Assembly: GCF_026930145.1 (NCBI RefSeq)
Contig: NZ_JANHOJ010000003.1
Location: 176,824-240,823 of the forward strand
Length of the DNA: 64,000 nucleotides
Reading direction: 5' to 3'
Source of the DNA: Bartonella sp. A05
GTDB taxonomy: Bacteria > Pseudomonadota > Alphaproteobacteria > Rhizobiales > Rhizobiaceae
The translations under genes and the position numbers were made by a program. Below the pieces are notes generated by a model. That model saw nothing but the letters and a program-made list of their open reading frames with translations. It was not told the DNA's origin and searched no databases. Each line of letters begins with the position of its first letter. Position 1 is the stretch's first letter. This document shows positions 47,908 to 58,614 of the stretch, in pieces.

Positions 47908-48840
47908 ATGGCAATCCTTTTATTAGCCGAACATAATAATCATTCCTTAGCAGTAGAAACAGCAAAAGCACTCACTGCAGCTCAATCGATTAGCAGTGAT
48001 ATTGACATTTTAGTTTGTGGAACAATGGTTCAAGCTATTGCTGAAAAAAGTTCTCAACTGACTGGAGTGCGGCAAGTTCTTATCGCTGAAGCCGATTACT
48101 TAGCACATCAATTAGCCGAACCGATGGCAGCAACAATCGTCGAACTCTCCAATGAGTATGACGTTATTATGGCTGCTTCCACATGCACCGGCAAAAATGT
48201 GATGCCACGTGTAGCGGCTCTTCTTGACCTAATGCAAATTTCAGACATTATCGCTGTAGTCACACCTGATACCTTCAAGAGACCAATTTATGCAGGCAAT
48301 GCTATTGAAACTGTTCGTGCAAATGATCACAAAAAAATTATAACTGTACGCACAGCTTCTTTCGCACCAGCACCCCAAGGAAATACTGCTGCACCCATTA
48401 AAACAATAACACCAGCTCCTAACCCAAATCTTTCTTCTTTTGTTAAAGAAGAAACCAACAAAAGTGATCGCCCTGACCTGACCTCAGCACGTGTCATTAT
48501 ATCAGGCGGCCGTGGGCTTGGTTCGCAGGAACAATTTATGAAGCTCCTTTTGCCCCTCGCTAATAAGCTCGGAGCAGCCTTAGGCGCTAGCCGAGCAGCA
48601 GTTGATGCAGGATATGCACCCAATGATTGGCAAATTGGACAAACAGGAAAAATCGTTGCTCCTGAACTCTATATTGCCGTCGGCATCTCCGGTGCTATTC
48701 AACATTTAGCCGGCATAATGGACGCACAAGTTATTGTTGCCATTAATCAAGATGAAGAAGCTCCCATCATGCATATTGCTGATTATGCTCTTGTGGGCGA
48801 TCTTCACCACATCCTTCCTGAATTGGAAAAAGCTTTATAA
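47908..48840 (+). CDS. etfA: Electron transfer flavoprotein alpha subunit
   Basis: EtfA holds the FAD of the electron transfer flavoprotein. AAAAGGAAA precedes the ATG. The 310-residue product has a divergent N-terminal domain. The C-terminal FAD domain (about 190-305) contains RVIISGGRGLGSQEQFMKLL (20 residues), ALGASRAAVDAGYAPNDWQI (20 residues), GQTGKIVAPELYIAVGISGA (20 residues) and the end segment VIVAINQDEEAPIMHIADYA (20 residues). All conserved FAD contacts look present. It sits between etfB and the ETF oxidoreductase gene. Confidence 0.96.
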   Translation: MAILLLAEHNNHSLAVETAKALTAAQSISSDIDILVCGTMVQAIAEKSSQLTGVRQVLIAEADYLAHQLAEPMAATIVELSNEYDVIMAASTCTGKNVMPRVAALLDLMQISDIIAVVTPDTFKRPIYAGNAIETVRANDHKKIITVRTASFAPAPQGNTAAPIKTITPAPNPNLSSFVKEETNKSDRPDLTSARVIISGGRGLGSQEQFMKLLLPLANKLGAALGASRAAVDAGYAPNDWQIGQTGKIVAPELYIAVGISGAIQHLAGIMDAQVIVAINQDEEAPIMHIADYALVGDLHHILPELEKAL

Positions 48841-48843
48841 GCT

Positions 48844-50502
48844 ATGAGTGCAAATATGCAGCACCAACGCGAAAGTATGGAATTTGATATCGTGATTGTA
48901 GGCGCTGGCCCAGCAGGTCTTTCTGCGGCCATTCATCTAAAACAAATCAATCCCGAACTTTCTGTCATAATTCTCGAAAAAGGTGCTGAAATTGGCGCTC
49001 ATATTCTATCCGGTGCAGTCGTTGATCCCATCGGCATCGACACCCTCTTACCAGAATGGAGAAATGAACAAAACCATCCCTTTAAAACACCTGTCAGCAG
49101 CGATCAATTTTTTCTGCTAAAACCAAAGAAAGCCAAATTATTTCCCAATATTTTTCTCCCAAAAATCTTATCAAATGACGGGTGCTACATCGTTTCTCTT
49201 GGTGATGTCTGCCGTTGGCTAAGCAAAAAAGCCGAAGCGCTTGGCGTTGAAATCTATCCCGGTTTTGCCGTATCACACACCCTTCACAATGATAACGGTG
49301 CCATTATTGGTGTCCTCACAGGGGATATGGGACTTGAAAAAGATGGAACACCCGGAAAAAATTATATGCCCGGCATGGCCTTACTGGCAAAATACACGTT
49401 AATTGCAGAAGGAGCGCGTGGCTCAATTGCAAAACAATTGATGCAAAAATTCGATCTCAATAAAGATTGTGAACCACAGAAATTTGGTCTTGGCCTTAAA
49501 GAACTTTGGGAAGTTAATCCCAAAAAACATAAACTTGGTTTAGTGCAGCATTTCACCGGCTGGCCACTAGATAATCATACTGGTGGCGGAGGTTTTCTCT
49601 ATCACCTAGAAAACAATTTGATTTCTATCGGCTTTGTTGTACATTTAGATTATAAAAATCCTTATCTCTCTCCTTTTGAAGAGTTTCAACGTTTTAAAAC
49701 ACATCCGGCATTATACGAAATCTTTAAAGACGCAAAACGCCTCGCCTATGGTGCTCGCGTCATCAACGAAGGTGGATGGCAATCTGTCCCAAAACTCACC
49801 TTCCCCGGCGGGGCACTCATTGGTTGTTCCGCTGGATTTGTTAATGTTCCCCGTATCAAAGGATCACATAACGCCATATTATCCGGTATATTAGCTGCCG
49901 ATAAAATCGCTGCTGCATTAGCTCAAGGTCGCGCCCATGACGAAGTCAAAGAAATAGAAGAGCAGTGGCGCACTGGTCCCATTGGAAAAGATCTTTATAA
50001 AGCCCGCAACGCTAAACCGCTTTGGGCAAAATACGGTACAAAATATGGAATTAAGCTTGCTGGTTTTGATATGTGGTGGCAACAGCTTTTCGGCTTTTCC
50101 CTATTTCAAACATTACCACACGGAAAAGCGGACTACGCATGTCTTGAACCAGCAGAAAAATTTCAACCTATTGTTTATCCAAAACCAGATGGTATCGTGA
50201 CTTTTGACCGTCTCTCAAGTGTTGCTCTTTCCAATACCCACCATGAAGACAATCAACCCTGCCATTTAAAAGTAGTATCACTAGAAAAACAAAAAAACTC
50301 TGAATATACAATTTATGGAGGACCTTCTACACGCTATTGCCCTGCTGCTGTCTATGAATGGCAAAACCAGAATCATGCAACCTATATCATAAACGCCTCA
50401 AACTGCATACATTGTAAAACATGCGATATCAAAGACCCCAACAAAAATATCAATTGGATTTGTCCGCAGGGGGGTGAAGGGCCTGTTTATCCGAATATGT
50501 AA
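48844..50502 (+). CDS. Electron transfer flavoprotein-ubiquinone oxidoreductase
   Basis: This inner-membrane-associated flavoprotein takes electrons from ETF and reduces ubiquinone, linking fatty-acid and amino-acid oxidation to respiration. It starts 3 bases after etfA. The 552-residue product has the FAD-binding motif DIVIVGAGPAGLSAAIHL (about 15-32). Middle motifs are EKGAEIGAHILSGAVVDPI and the segment GLVQHFTGWPLDNHTGGGGF (20 residues). The C-terminal 4Fe-4S ligands are CPAAVYEW and NCIHCKTCDIKDP, then WICPQGGEGPVYPNM. All four cysteine groups are intact. The gene order etfB-etfA-ETF-QO gives the whole branch in one likely operon. Confidence 0.96.
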   Translation: MSANMQHQRESMEFDIVIVGAGPAGLSAAIHLKQINPELSVIILEKGAEIGAHILSGAVVDPIGIDTLLPEWRNEQNHPFKTPVSSDQFFLLKPKKAKLFPNIFLPKILSNDGCYIVSLGDVCRWLSKKAEALGVEIYPGFAVSHTLHNDNGAIIGVLTGDMGLEKDGTPGKNYMPGMALLAKYTLIAEGARGSIAKQLMQKFDLNKDCEPQKFGLGLKELWEVNPKKHKLGLVQHFTGWPLDNHTGGGGFLYHLENNLISIGFVVHLDYKNPYLSPFEEFQRFKTHPALYEIFKDAKRLAYGARVINEGGWQSVPKLTFPGGALIGCSAGFVNVPRIKGSHNAILSGILAADKIAAALAQGRAHDEVKEIEEQWRTGPIGKDLYKARNAKPLWAKYGTKYGIKLAGFDMWWQQLFGFSLFQTLPHGKADYACLEPAEKFQPIVYPKPDGIVTFDRLSSVALSNTHHEDNQPCHLKVVSLEKQKNSEYTIYGGPSTRYCPAAVYEWQNQNHATYIINASNCIHCKTCDIKDPNKNINWICPQGGEGPVYPNM

Positions 50503-51162
50503 CAGCGCCTTATCCTCTTATTTTGCAAAAATCAGAGACTATAAAACTAAATCCATAATATAGCGCTTCCATTCCGTAAAAATCCCAAATACCAAACTGC
50601 CATTGAACTTGCAAAGTAAACAGCTTATCGATGAAACCCACATTGACGTAAAAGAAAACAGAAATATCATAAATAACGTTCTCAAAATGAGAAACATTCG
50701 CCATATTCTCTATAATTGAAAGTGAAACCATTATCACTTTTTGTACAAATAAATATTACAAACTTTTGGATATCATTAAAAACATCTTTGGCGATATGCA
50801 CAACTATCGAAGCAATAATAACCTATTCTGTTCTCTAATTGCTTATTTCAACAACGAAATGCTCTTATCGCTGTCATGTCTACCATCAATAACATTGGCA
50901 AAAACATTGGCAAATCAGAGATATCTATTGAAAACATTATGAGTATCTCAACTCATTGCAATACAATCCTTTGATTTCTCTTAATAAGGCATTACGTTAT
51001 AAAAAGGTGGCACCATCACTGCCAATCTATTAATCAGTCAACTTAGACCTACAGCCGCATCTCGATACCACTTATAATATTACGGTATCATGCCTATCAA
51101 ATACAAAATCAATCTTTTGCCATTCTCCTCACCATTCCGTTGAGATCGGAAAAAAATAATTA
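50503..51162. other. Convergent intergenic region after the ETF operon
   Basis: About 0.66 kb, AT-rich. A minus-strand frame at about 50510-50737 lacks a ribosome binding site and recognisable content. I see no gene. Confidence 0.5.
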
Positions 51163-51960
51163 TCAAGTATTTTTTGAATTTAAAGCATTCATTGTTTGCA
51201 AAGCAGCCTCAAGAGCTGTTGTTAAAGCGGCTCGTCCTCCTTGACGAGAAAAACAGCTGGACACAAGTTCATTTGTTCCTCCTTTGGTTGAAAATTCTCT
51301 CTCGAGCAGTGTAAAATTAATGGATGTTTGCCCATTATTTACTGCTATTTTGCGCATTTCATCAGAAAGATTACCAAACATCATGGTAAGAAAATCTACC
51401 GACTTCTGTTTTTCCAACCCCTGCTTCACCAGCCATTGATGCGCTGTTTCCATAAAATTAAAATAAACCCCCATCAGTGAACCGGCTGTCATAAAAAGAT
51501 TAAACTGATCTTCCTCATCAAGGACCAATGCCCCACCCAATGCATCAAATAGAGTGCGTAAAAATGGATGCTCAGGATAAATTGGTGTCAAATTTTTGCA
51601 TTCCGCTACAAAAGGCAATGGAACAGCTCGATAAACTTTATGATTTATCCATTTTTCAACCTCTGATGCTTCCGCCATAGCAAGCACAGAAACAACAAGT
51701 TGTTCGGGACGAAACCTAAGAGAACGCAATACTTCTTCTGCAATTTGATTAGGCAAACAAAGAAAAACGCAATCACTGGCATCCAGCAACGCTTGATTGC
51801 TTTCAGCAATTGTAACTTTATCATAATCACGTGCAAGACGTTCTGCTATTTGTACACTGCGTGGCGAAACAATAATTGAAGGCACATCAAAAGTGCTCGC
51901 CATTAAGCCATCCACCATTGAAGAGCTAATTTTACCGGTTCCCAAAAAGCCAATTTTCAT
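51163..51960 (-). CDS. ProC-like NAD(P)-binding dehydrogenase (pyrroline-5-carboxylate reductase family)
   Basis: The fold is that of pyrroline-5-carboxylate reductase, which makes proline, but the protein is a diverged member. ATG 51960 is used because AGGA lies 6 bases upstream; an ATG 6 bases earlier is too close. The 265-residue product has the Rossmann motif IGFLGTGKISSSMVDGLM (about 3-20) and a conserved catalytic-domain segment SCFSRQGGRAALTTALEAAL (20 residues) near the C-terminus. The classical ProC segment with G-x-T-x-x-G-x-x-K is replaced by EREFSTKGGTNE. I would not assume proline synthesis. Rhizobiales carry such a second ProC-like gene. Confidence 0.82.
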   Translation of the reverse strand: MKIGFLGTGKISSSMVDGLMASTFDVPSIIVSPRSVQIAERLARDYDKVTIAESNQALLDASDCVFLCLPNQIAEEVLRSLRFRPEQLVVSVLAMAEASEVEKWINHKVYRAVPLPFVAECKNLTPIYPEHPFLRTLFDALGGALVLDEEDQFNLFMTAGSLMGVYFNFMETAHQWLVKQGLEKQKSVDFLTMMFGNLSDEMRKIAVNNGQTSINFTLLEREFSTKGGTNELVSSCFSRQGGRAALTTALEAALQTMNALNSKNT

Positions 51961-52312
51961 TTCCATTCCTCATTCTTATCATTAAAATAGGACCAACCAG
52001 CGCTCAGTATTCTTCACCGTCATAGATTTACGCTTAACAAGGGGTTCAACCTAATCACGATTACCTTTAGCGACTTTTGAAGCATAACTTTTCAGATAAA
52101 AAAATAAAGGTCAAGCACAAACAAAAAAAGCTAATGTGCATCACTTTTTAAGCATAATATCAATTTTTTGTAATACATATAAAAGATTGAAAATACTATG
52201 TTTTTATATAATCCATTCAATAGATTTATTCATTATCCATACCACCCACTCATAACGTTAAAATGAATGAAATGCTTTAAGCATTATGATTTTAAAACGA
52301 CATACAGGCCAT
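51961..52312. other. Intergenic region between the ProC-like gene and yraN
   Basis: This AT-rich stretch holds no recognisable feature. Confidence 0.5.
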
Positions 52313-52681
52313 TCACTCATCAGATTTAAAAAACGCTGGAATATGACGTGGCAAACGCCATGGTAAAATAGCAATTAGATCAAAACGTACGCATAAACGA
52401 GAATAATCTTTCTGTCGTGCCAACCAAATATTTGCTGCTGCCTCAATGCGTTTTTCATTCATCCGACCAACGGCATTCATTGCTTCAGCTAATGTTGAAC
52501 GCGCTTTTACCTCAACCATTAAAACAAGATTTCCACGTCGTGCAATTAAATCAATTTCACCACACTTTGTTTTAAAACGAATTGCTGCAATATGAAAACC
52601 TTTCAAACGCAACCACCAAGCTGCCAATTTCTCTGCACGAACACCACGATAAAAAGATTCCTGTCTGCGTTTTTTCTGCAT
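52313..52681 (-). CDS. yraN: YraN family (UPF0102) putative endonuclease
   Basis: YraN proteins have a restriction-endonuclease-like fold of unproven function. The 122-residue product has the family core GVRAEKLAAWWLRLKGF (about 13-29). The catalytic-type motif CGEIDLIARRGNLVLMVEVK (20 residues, about 45-64) has the expected E-x-D and E-x-K spacing. It starts 5 bases after the rsmI stop codon and is the last gene of the mrp-pyrF-rsmI-yraN run. The gene pair rsmI-yraN is widely conserved in proteobacteria. Confidence 0.92.
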   Translation of the reverse strand: MQKKRRQESFYRGVRAEKLAAWWLRLKGFHIAAIRFKTKCGEIDLIARRGNLVLMVEVKARSTLAEAMNAVGRMNEKRIEAAANIWLARQKDYSRLCVRFDLIAILPWRLPRHIPAFFKSDE

Positions 52682-52686
52682 AATTC

Positions 52687-53574
52687 TTATGTACCCTTTA
52701 AAAGGGTCAAACGCTGAAAAAGTTCCTGCTTTTTTAAACCTGTTTTCTTTACTGCTAAAGCAGCCGCCCGAGAAGCAGAATGCATACTGGCCAATTCTAA
52801 TAATATCTCATCAATTTCTTGAGTACTCATCGTCTCTACAGAGATGATCGCTTCTCCAATCAGCACAACAATTTCTCCACGGATCCGCGTTTTTTGCCCA
52901 TATTGTTCAAGCAAATCGCCTAAATTGGATACATCTACTGTTTCAAATTTTTTTGTTAATTCGCGACAGATAGCAGCGGGTCTATCAGCCGTAAAAATTG
53001 CTACCATATCTTGCAAAGTTTCTACAAGACGGTGAGGCGATTCATAAAAGACTAAAGTCGCAGGAATGGATTTTAATTGTTCCAACCGTTTTTGACGTTG
53101 CGCTTTCTTCGCACTTAAAAAACCTGCAAAGAAAAAACTATCCGTAGGAAGACCTGTTGTTACAATAGCAGCCAAAAGAGCCGACGCACCGGGAATTGGA
53201 ACAATTTTGTGACCAGCGCTACGCGCTTCTCTCACCAATCGAAACCCCGGATCAGAAATCAGTGGCGTTCCAGCATCTGATACAAGTGCTACCGTTTTAT
53301 TTTCTGCTAAAGCCTCTAAAAGTCTTACCCCTGCTTTGTGCGCATTATGCTCATGATAAAGTACCGGATTTTTCTGAATGCCGTAGCGTTCCAACAAAAT
53401 ACGCGCCATCCGTGTATCTTCACAAGCTAAAATATCAACTCCTGCAAGGACTTGCAAAGCACGAATGGTTATATCTGTAAGATTTCCGATGGGAGTTGCC
53501 ACCAAATACAGCGCTGATTCTAAAACTGGTGCAGAATAAGCATGACCGCCTATAAAATATTCTTTTTCACGCAT
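52687..53574 (-). CDS. rsmI: 16S rRNA (cytidine-1402-2'-O)-methyltransferase
   Basis: RsmI methylates the ribose of C1402 in the decoding centre of 16S rRNA. ATG 53574 is preferred to a TTG two codons earlier. The 295-residue product has the tetrapyrrole-methylase-type fold. Visible motifs are LYLVATPIGNLTDITIRAL near the N-terminus, LACEDTRMARILL, SDAGTPLISDPGF, and VPIPGASALLAAIVTTGLPT (20 residues), followed by FFAGFLSAK. It is in line with yraN and pyrF. Confidence 0.95.
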   Translation of the reverse strand: MREKEYFIGGHAYSAPVLESALYLVATPIGNLTDITIRALQVLAGVDILACEDTRMARILLERYGIQKNPVLYHEHNAHKAGVRLLEALAENKTVALVSDAGTPLISDPGFRLVREARSAGHKIVPIPGASALLAAIVTTGLPTDSFFFAGFLSAKKAQRQKRLEQLKSIPATLVFYESPHRLVETLQDMVAIFTADRPAAICRELTKKFETVDVSNLGDLLEQYGQKTRIRGEIVVLIGEAIISVETMSTQEIDEILLELASMHSASRAAALAVKKTGLKKQELFQRLTLLKGT

Positions 53575-53620
53575 ATTCAACTACTCAAACTTCATATCCG
53601 CTGCTCCATCCGCCTAGCTC

Positions 53621-54322
53621 TCAACGACAATCACCAACCATTTCTGCCAATATTTTCTTTGCCGCCGCCAAAGGATCGACTGCTTGAATAATAGGCCGTG
53701 CTACAACAAGATGACTTGCCCCAGAATCCAATGCTTTTCTTGGCGTCATAACCCGCTTTTGATCACCTGTATCGCCTCCCGCAAGACGAATCCCTGGTGT
53801 TACCAATGCCATATCCGCCCCGATAACTTTTCGCAAATGTTTTGCTTCAAGCGCTGAGGCAACAATTCCTCCCATTCCTGCTTGCCGCGCTTGCTCAGCT
53901 CTTTTAAGCACCAAATCTTTTAGATTGTCTCTATAACCCGCATTTTGCAAATCGGTCTCATCCATCGACGTCAAAACTGTCACACCCAACAAACATAAAT
54001 CACTTCCTTGAACCGCTGCTACAGCTGCTTGCATCGCTTTTGGATAAGCGTGTAACGTTAGCATTGAAACGCCCAATTTTGCAATGTTTTCTACAGCCTT
54101 TGCAACAGTATGATCTATATCCAGCAATTTCATATCGAAAAATACTTTTTTGTTCGCCCGAATAAGATCTTGGATAAATTCCATTCCCCCAGCAAAAGCA
54201 AACTGATAACCAATTTTATAAAAACTGACATGATCGCCCAATTGCGTGACCAATGTCTCCGCTTGTTTAATATCTGGAACATCTAATCCAACAATAAGGC
54301 GTTCACGCATTGCAATGGCCAT
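53621..54322 (-). CDS. pyrF: Orotidine 5'-phosphate decarboxylase
   Basis: The enzyme makes UMP from orotidine 5'-phosphate, the last step of de novo pyrimidine synthesis. The frame is open to 54400, but ATG 54322 has GGAG 8 bases upstream and gives the normal length of 233 residues. ATG 54310 ([11 protein letters not shown]) is the alternative. Motifs are [16 protein letters not shown], the active-site [13 protein letters not shown] with the catalytic Asp-Lys-Asp set, and the C-terminal phosphate-binding region [19 protein letters not shown]. It lies 74 bases after mrp. Confidence 0.95.
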   Translation of the reverse strand: MAIAMRERLIVGLDVPDIKQAETLVTQLGDHVSFYKIGYQFAFAGGMEFIQDLIRANKKVFFDMKLLDIDHTVAKAVENIAKLGVSMLTLHAYPKAMQAAVAAVQGSDLCLLGVTVLTSMDETDLQNAGYRDNLKDLVLKRAEQARQAGMGGIVASALEAKHLRKVIGADMALVTPGIRLAGGDTGDQKRVMTPRKALDSGASHLVVARPIIQAVDPLAAAKKILAEMVGDCR

Positions 54323-54396
54323 CAACACACTCCATCCTAATATATTACAAGATCGTTTTATCTTGTGAGGCCCATGAACATGAAAAAATCTCAAAT

Positions 54397-55491
54397 TCAA
54401 GAAAGCCTATTTCTCACCTGATTAATAATTGCACGATAAATCTTGGCATAATTCCCTTCAGGCTCAGCCACAAAAATCGGCACCCCATCATCTGAAGAAG
54501 ACCGTAAAACAGCATCAAGCGGCACCTCTGCCAAAAAAGGAATACCCCGGCTTTCTGCTTCTGCACGCGCCCCACCATAGCCAAAAATATCATAACGTTT
54601 TCCCGTATCAGGCGCAATAAAATAACTCATATTCTCAATAAGCCCTAAAATAGGAATATCGACTTTCATAAACATTTCCATCGCTTTACGGGCATCAACC
54701 AAAGCAAGATCCTGCGGGGTAGAAATAATCAACGCTCCTGTTAAACATACATTTTGAGCAAGTGTTAATTGGGCATCTCCTGTTCCCGGCGGCATATCAA
54801 CCACCAAAACATCAAGAGAACCCCACAAAACATCTCTTAGCAATTGAATTATAGCCGCCATCACCATGGGACCACGCCATACCATTGGCTTTTCTTCTTC
54901 AATCAGAAACCCCATCGACATTAACTTAAGGCCAAATTTTTCAAGAGGTTGAAGTTTCTTTCCATCAACTAGCTCTGATTTTCGATTAACAAGTCCTGTC
55001 AAACGTGGCAGTGATGGACCATAAATATCCGCATCCATCAAGCCCGTTTTGAAACCAGCATCTTGTAAGGCTAAAGCGACATTAATCGCCGTTGTAGATT
55101 TTCCAACTCCCCCTTTTCCAGAAGCAACCGCAATAACATGCCTAATACCTTCTATTGGCATTTTTCTAAGCAATGCACGCGCTTTATGTTTTGGAGAAGC
55201 AAAAAACGCATCTTTGTGCGATTGAGAAAGTATCCTTGATTTTTTCTCTGCTGTAAGCGTTACAACAACAGATTCGACTCCATCTATAGCCCGCACGACC
55301 TCTTCAGCTGTGCGACGTAACTGTTCCCATTCCTGCACACGCCCATCAGGAACCGTAATGGAAAAAAAAACCTTGCCATCAGCAATTAATATTTCCGAGA
55401 GAAGTCCTAGCGATATAATATCGCTTTTCAAATCTGGCCCTTTAATTTTACGTAATTCGTGGCGGATAGTTTCACGTATGATAGGATCCAC
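54397..55491 (-). CDS. mrp: Mrp/ApbC/NBP35-type P-loop ATPase (Fe-S carrier family)
   Basis: Mrp proteins are scaffold or carrier ATPases in iron-sulfur cluster delivery. The start is GTG 55491, with AGAGGAAAG upstream; the frame runs further up only from a TTG. The 364-residue product has an N-terminal MIP18/DUF59 domain (about 1-90). The ATPase domain has the deviant Walker [21 protein letters not shown] (20 residues, about 125-144) and [15 protein letters not shown]. The C-terminal CxxC pair used by many family members is replaced by FIAPDTG after GLIENMSY, as I recall for other rhizobial Mrp proteins. If Fe-S binding occurs, other ligands must be used. Confidence 0.92.
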   Translation of the reverse strand: MDPIIRETIRHELRKIKGPDLKSDIISLGLLSEILIADGKVFFSITVPDGRVQEWEQLRRTAEEVVRAIDGVESVVVTLTAEKKSRILSQSHKDAFFASPKHKARALLRKMPIEGIRHVIAVASGKGGVGKSTTAINVALALQDAGFKTGLMDADIYGPSLPRLTGLVNRKSELVDGKKLQPLEKFGLKLMSMGFLIEEEKPMVWRGPMVMAAIIQLLRDVLWGSLDVLVVDMPPGTGDAQLTLAQNVCLTGALIISTPQDLALVDARKAMEMFMKVDIPILGLIENMSYFIAPDTGKRYDIFGYGGARAEAESRGIPFLAEVPLDAVLRSSSDDGVPIFVAEPEGNYAKIYRAIINQVRNRLS

Positions 55492-56149
55492 GCTCTTTCC
55501 TCTTTGTACAAATGCTGGAAAATACAGCAATAAGGATGAAAAAAAATCAGGTCAACTGTTGTCTAAATGTTCCCTTCTTTTCTTTATCAGAAAAATAAAG
55601 TTAAGCATATTATGCTTTACCTTTCTCAAAATGCTAAATCATCCCCACGCAAAAAGCTTCAGAACATAAACTCTGTGCAAAATCTCATAACCAATATTGC
55701 ATCCTACGATCACGTTATGAAGTGTTCTAAAATTCTTTTCAAGAGCTAAAACTGAGCATCCTTCTTTTATGCTGTACAATACAACGATGAATATTCAGAA
55801 TTACATCTATAGTCATAAAAACAACGCTTCACCATTCTCTCTTTAAATCATCAATTTTTGCTTTAAGCTTAATTTTTTTATTGTTCATTCTTAAATACAG
55901 GAAAAACAAGGACAAACTAAGTTATTATAACTCAACAGAACTGCTGAAAACTTACTGAGAATATTAATAATCTTTTCGCATTTTTCCTAAAATAGAAAAG
56001 TAATCTAAGATTGACTTTTTTCAGACTTTTTCTTATAGGATTACAATCTACGTCGAAAGTCGTCGAACATAACAGGATAAAACTGTTTATCGAGTGTGTA
56101 ATTGCACTATAGAATCAAGAAGGGCCGCATACCCGCGGTATTTAAATAA
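55492..56149. other. Divergent intergenic region upstream of rpmH
   Basis: About 0.66 kb, AT-rich. It should contain the rpmH promoter. In many bacteria the replication origin lies near rpmH, but I see no dnaA or clear DnaA-box cluster here. No gene is visible. Confidence 0.5.
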
Positions 56150-56284
56150 ATGAAACGTACTTACCAACCCTCTAAACTCGTTCGTAAACGCCGCCATGGG
56201 TTTCGTGCTCGGATGGCGACAGCTGGTGGTCGTAAAATTCTTGCAGCTCGGCGTGCTCGCGGACGTAAGCGTTTATCCGCTTGA
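56150..56284 (+). CDS. rpmH: 50S ribosomal protein L34
   Basis: L34 is a small, very basic protein of the large ribosomal subunit. The 44-residue product reads [20 protein letters not shown] and ends in GRKRLSA, a full match to the family. It lies 121 bases ahead of rnpA, the usual gene order, in a run that continues with yidC and engB. A longer frame in another phase that overlaps it (about 56196-56384) is a shadow. Confidence 0.97.
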   Translation: MKRTYQPSKLVRKRRHGFRARMATAGGRKILAARRARGRKRLSA

Positions 56285-56405
56285 TAGTTTAAGCTTTCAC
56301 AACAAATTGAGTGTTTTGAGTTATTCTCTTACAGGTGAAGTGTTTATTATAAACATCAAATGCTTGTCTTTTTTAGAAATTTAATGGAACTGAGAAGCGT
56401 CATTT

Positions 56406-56774
56406 ATGAAGAAAAAATATCCCTGCCGTATTCGTAAAAGAGCGGACTTTTTAGCTGTACGGACAGGGGAAAAACGACGTGGTCCTTTGTTTCTTCTTGA
56501 AGTTAAATCCCGTGAACGACCAGCTGAAATGCAACATCTTCCGGCTGCACGTGTGGGCTTTACTGTAACGCGTAAAAATGGCAATGCTGTTAAACGCAAT
56601 CGCATAAAAAGGCGTCTGCGCGAAGCGGTTCGGGTCGGGTTATCAAGCAACATAGAAGCAGGAACAGACTATGTGATTGTGGCGCATCGAGATGCACTTC
56701 ATGCACCTTTCACATCTCTTATAAGTGAATTAAGCCGACGGATGAAACCAAGAACAAAAAATCCGCAACGGTAA
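56406..56774 (+). CDS. rnpA: Ribonuclease P protein component
   Basis: RnpA is the protein subunit of RNase P, which matures the 5' ends of tRNAs. The 122-residue product has the basic family signature [17 protein letters not shown] (about 60-76), the RNR motif, and the preceding [11 protein letters not shown]. The ribosome binding site is weak (GAGAAG). It follows rpmH and is 13 bases ahead of yidC. Confidence 0.95.
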   Translation: MKKKYPCRIRKRADFLAVRTGEKRRGPLFLLEVKSRERPAEMQHLPAARVGFTVTRKNGNAVKRNRIKRRLREAVRVGLSSNIEAGTDYVIVAHRDALHAPFTSLISELSRRMKPRTKNPQR

Positions 56775-56787
56775 TAGGATAGTAAGA

Positions 56788-58614
56788 ATGGAATATAATC
56801 GCAATTTCTTTATCGCCATTGGATTGTCCCTTATTGTTTTTGTCGCATGGCATTTTATTTATGTGGTTCCCCAACAAAAAAAGATGCAAGAAACGCGAGC
56901 AATTACACAGCAATTATCAAAACAAAATACAGAACTTCCTAATGCTGATGCTTATATCTCTGATGCCGCGCGGACATTGGAACCTATAACCAATCGCCCA
57001 ATGACACCTGAACTCCGTGATGCGGAATTGGCCAAAACAAACCGTATTATGATTAAAACTGATGAACTTGAAGGCTCCATTAATCTCGTTGGTGCACAAT
57101 TTGATGATCTTTGGCTCAAAAAATATCATCGAACTGTTGATAAAACATCGCCTCAAATTGCTTTACTAAACCCTCATGGATTCAAGACAACCTATCTTGC
57201 TGAATTTGGTTTTACGAGTTCATCCCTAAAAGCCTTACCACAATCGAATACACAGTGGCAGATAGAAGGTGATAATACAACGTTAACTCCTTTAACACCC
57301 GTCATCTTAGTTTATAATAACGGACAAGGGCAAATTTTCCGCCGTATTCTTTCAGTTGATAATCATTATATGTTTACTATTGAAGACTCGATTAGTAACG
57401 AAAGTGACAATCCTATATCTCTTTCCTCTTATGCTCGAGTTGCACGCACTGCCCCACCAGAACATGAAAATGCAACCTTTTTGCTCCATGAAGGCATGAT
57501 CGGTATTGCAGGAAATTCGCTTAAAACTGAAAAATATAAAGACTTAGCAGAAATGAGCCCCAATCCCGAAAATGGCCAGAGGAGTGTGACTTTTCCCAAC
57601 GTCATGGGAGGCTGGATTGGCATTACTGATAAATATTGGGCTGTAGCGGTTATTCCCCCACAAGATAAGGAATATGAGAGTCGTTTTATTTATTTTGACC
57701 AACTGAACACACACTATCAATCTGACTTGCGCAACAAACTTTTAACGATTTCTCCTCATGAGACAAAAACCATCACCAACCGCCTCTTTGCTGGTGCAAA
57801 AGAAGTTGAAGCCATTAATCACTATCAAAATCAGTTACAAATTAAGAAATTTGGTCTTTTGATTGATTGGGGCTGGTTTGACTTCATCACTAAGCCAATG
57901 TTTTCTCTCATTGATTTTCTTTACAAACAAACAGGTAATTTTGGTATCGCTATTCTTCTTACCACAGTGCTCTTAAAAGCGTTTTTGTTCCCGCTGGCAA
58001 ATAAATCCTATAAATCTATGGCACGTATGAAACTTATGCATCCCATGATGCAGGAAATCAAAGAAAAATATGCGAATGACCGAACGAAACAACAACAAGC
58101 AATAATAGAATTATATAAAACCCAGAATATCAATCCACTCGCTGGCTGCTGGCCAGTACTTGTTCAGTTTCCGATATTTTTTGCTCTTTATAAAGTTCTT
58201 TATATCACCATTGAAATGCGGCATGCGCCTTTCTTTGGTTGGATTCAAGATTTAGCAGCACCTGATCCCACTTCTATTTTTAATCTATTTGGTTTATTGC
58301 CTTATGCAGTGCCGGCGTTTCTAGTAATTGGTGCATGGCCTTTAATCATGGGGATCACAATGTTCCTACAAATGCAAATGAATCCATCTCCCTCAGATCA
58401 AACACAAGCCACCCTTTTTATGTGGATGCCAGCTATCTTTACCTTTATGTTAGCATCCTTTCCTGCAGGCCTTGTCATTTATTGGGCATGGAACAATACT
58501 TTATCGATTATTCAGCAAAGCATTATGATGAAACGTCAAGGCGTTAAAATTGAGCTTTTGGATAACCTTAAAGCTCTTGTATGCAAGAAACCTAGAAAAG
58601 AAGTGCATAAATGA
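56788..58614 (+). CDS. yidC: Membrane protein insertase YidC
   Basis: YidC inserts and folds inner-membrane proteins, alone or with SecYEG. The 608-residue product is the long Gram-negative type. It has one N-terminal membrane helix (about 6-26, [20 protein letters not shown]), a large periplasmic beta domain (about 60-350), and the conserved five-helix core from about 370. Core motifs are [20 protein letters not shown] (20 residues) with the groove region, [20 protein letters not shown] (20 residues), and the last helices near [20 protein letters not shown] (20 residues). It overlaps engB by 4 bases. Confidence 0.97.
   Translation: MEYNRNFFIAIGLSLIVFVAWHFIYVVPQQKKMQETRAITQQLSKQNTELPNADAYISDAARTLEPITNRPMTPELRDAELAKTNRIMIKTDELEGSINLVGAQFDDLWLKKYHRTVDKTSPQIALLNPHGFKTTYLAEFGFTSSSLKALPQSNTQWQIEGDNTTLTPLTPVILVYNNGQGQIFRRILSVDNHYMFTIEDSISNESDNPISLSSYARVARTAPPEHENATFLLHEGMIGIAGNSLKTEKYKDLAEMSPNPENGQRSVTFPNVMGGWIGITDKYWAVAVIPPQDKEYESRFIYFDQLNTHYQSDLRNKLLTISPHETKTITNRLFAGAKEVEAINHYQNQLQIKKFGLLIDWGWFDFITKPMFSLIDFLYKQTGNFGIAILLTTVLLKAFLFPLANKSYKSMARMKLMHPMMQEIKEKYANDRTKQQQAIIELYKTQNINPLAGCWPVLVQFPIFFALYKVLYITIEMRHAPFFGWIQDLAAPDPTSIFNLFGLLPYAVPAFLVIGAWPLIMGITMFLQMQMNPSPSDQTQATLFMWMPAIFTFMLASFPAGLVIYWAWNNTLSIIQQSIMMKRQGVKIELLDNLKALVCKKPRKEVHK

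Noticed and set aside
50510..50737. Minus-strand frame of 75 codons rich in aromatic residues, resembling a barrel fragment
   Set aside because: No ribosome binding site, no family resemblance I can defend, and it starts right at the end of the ETF oxidoreductase gene.
55492..56149. Chromosome origin next to rpmH
   Set aside because: The rpmH-rnpA-yidC order can flag an origin in some bacteria, but no dnaA, dnaN or cluster of DnaA boxes is visible here, and in Rhizobiales the origin usually lies elsewhere.
56196..56384. Plus-strand frame overlapping rpmH
   Set aside because: It is out of phase with rpmH, which is a clear family match; the overlapping frame has no ribosome binding site and runs on by chance.
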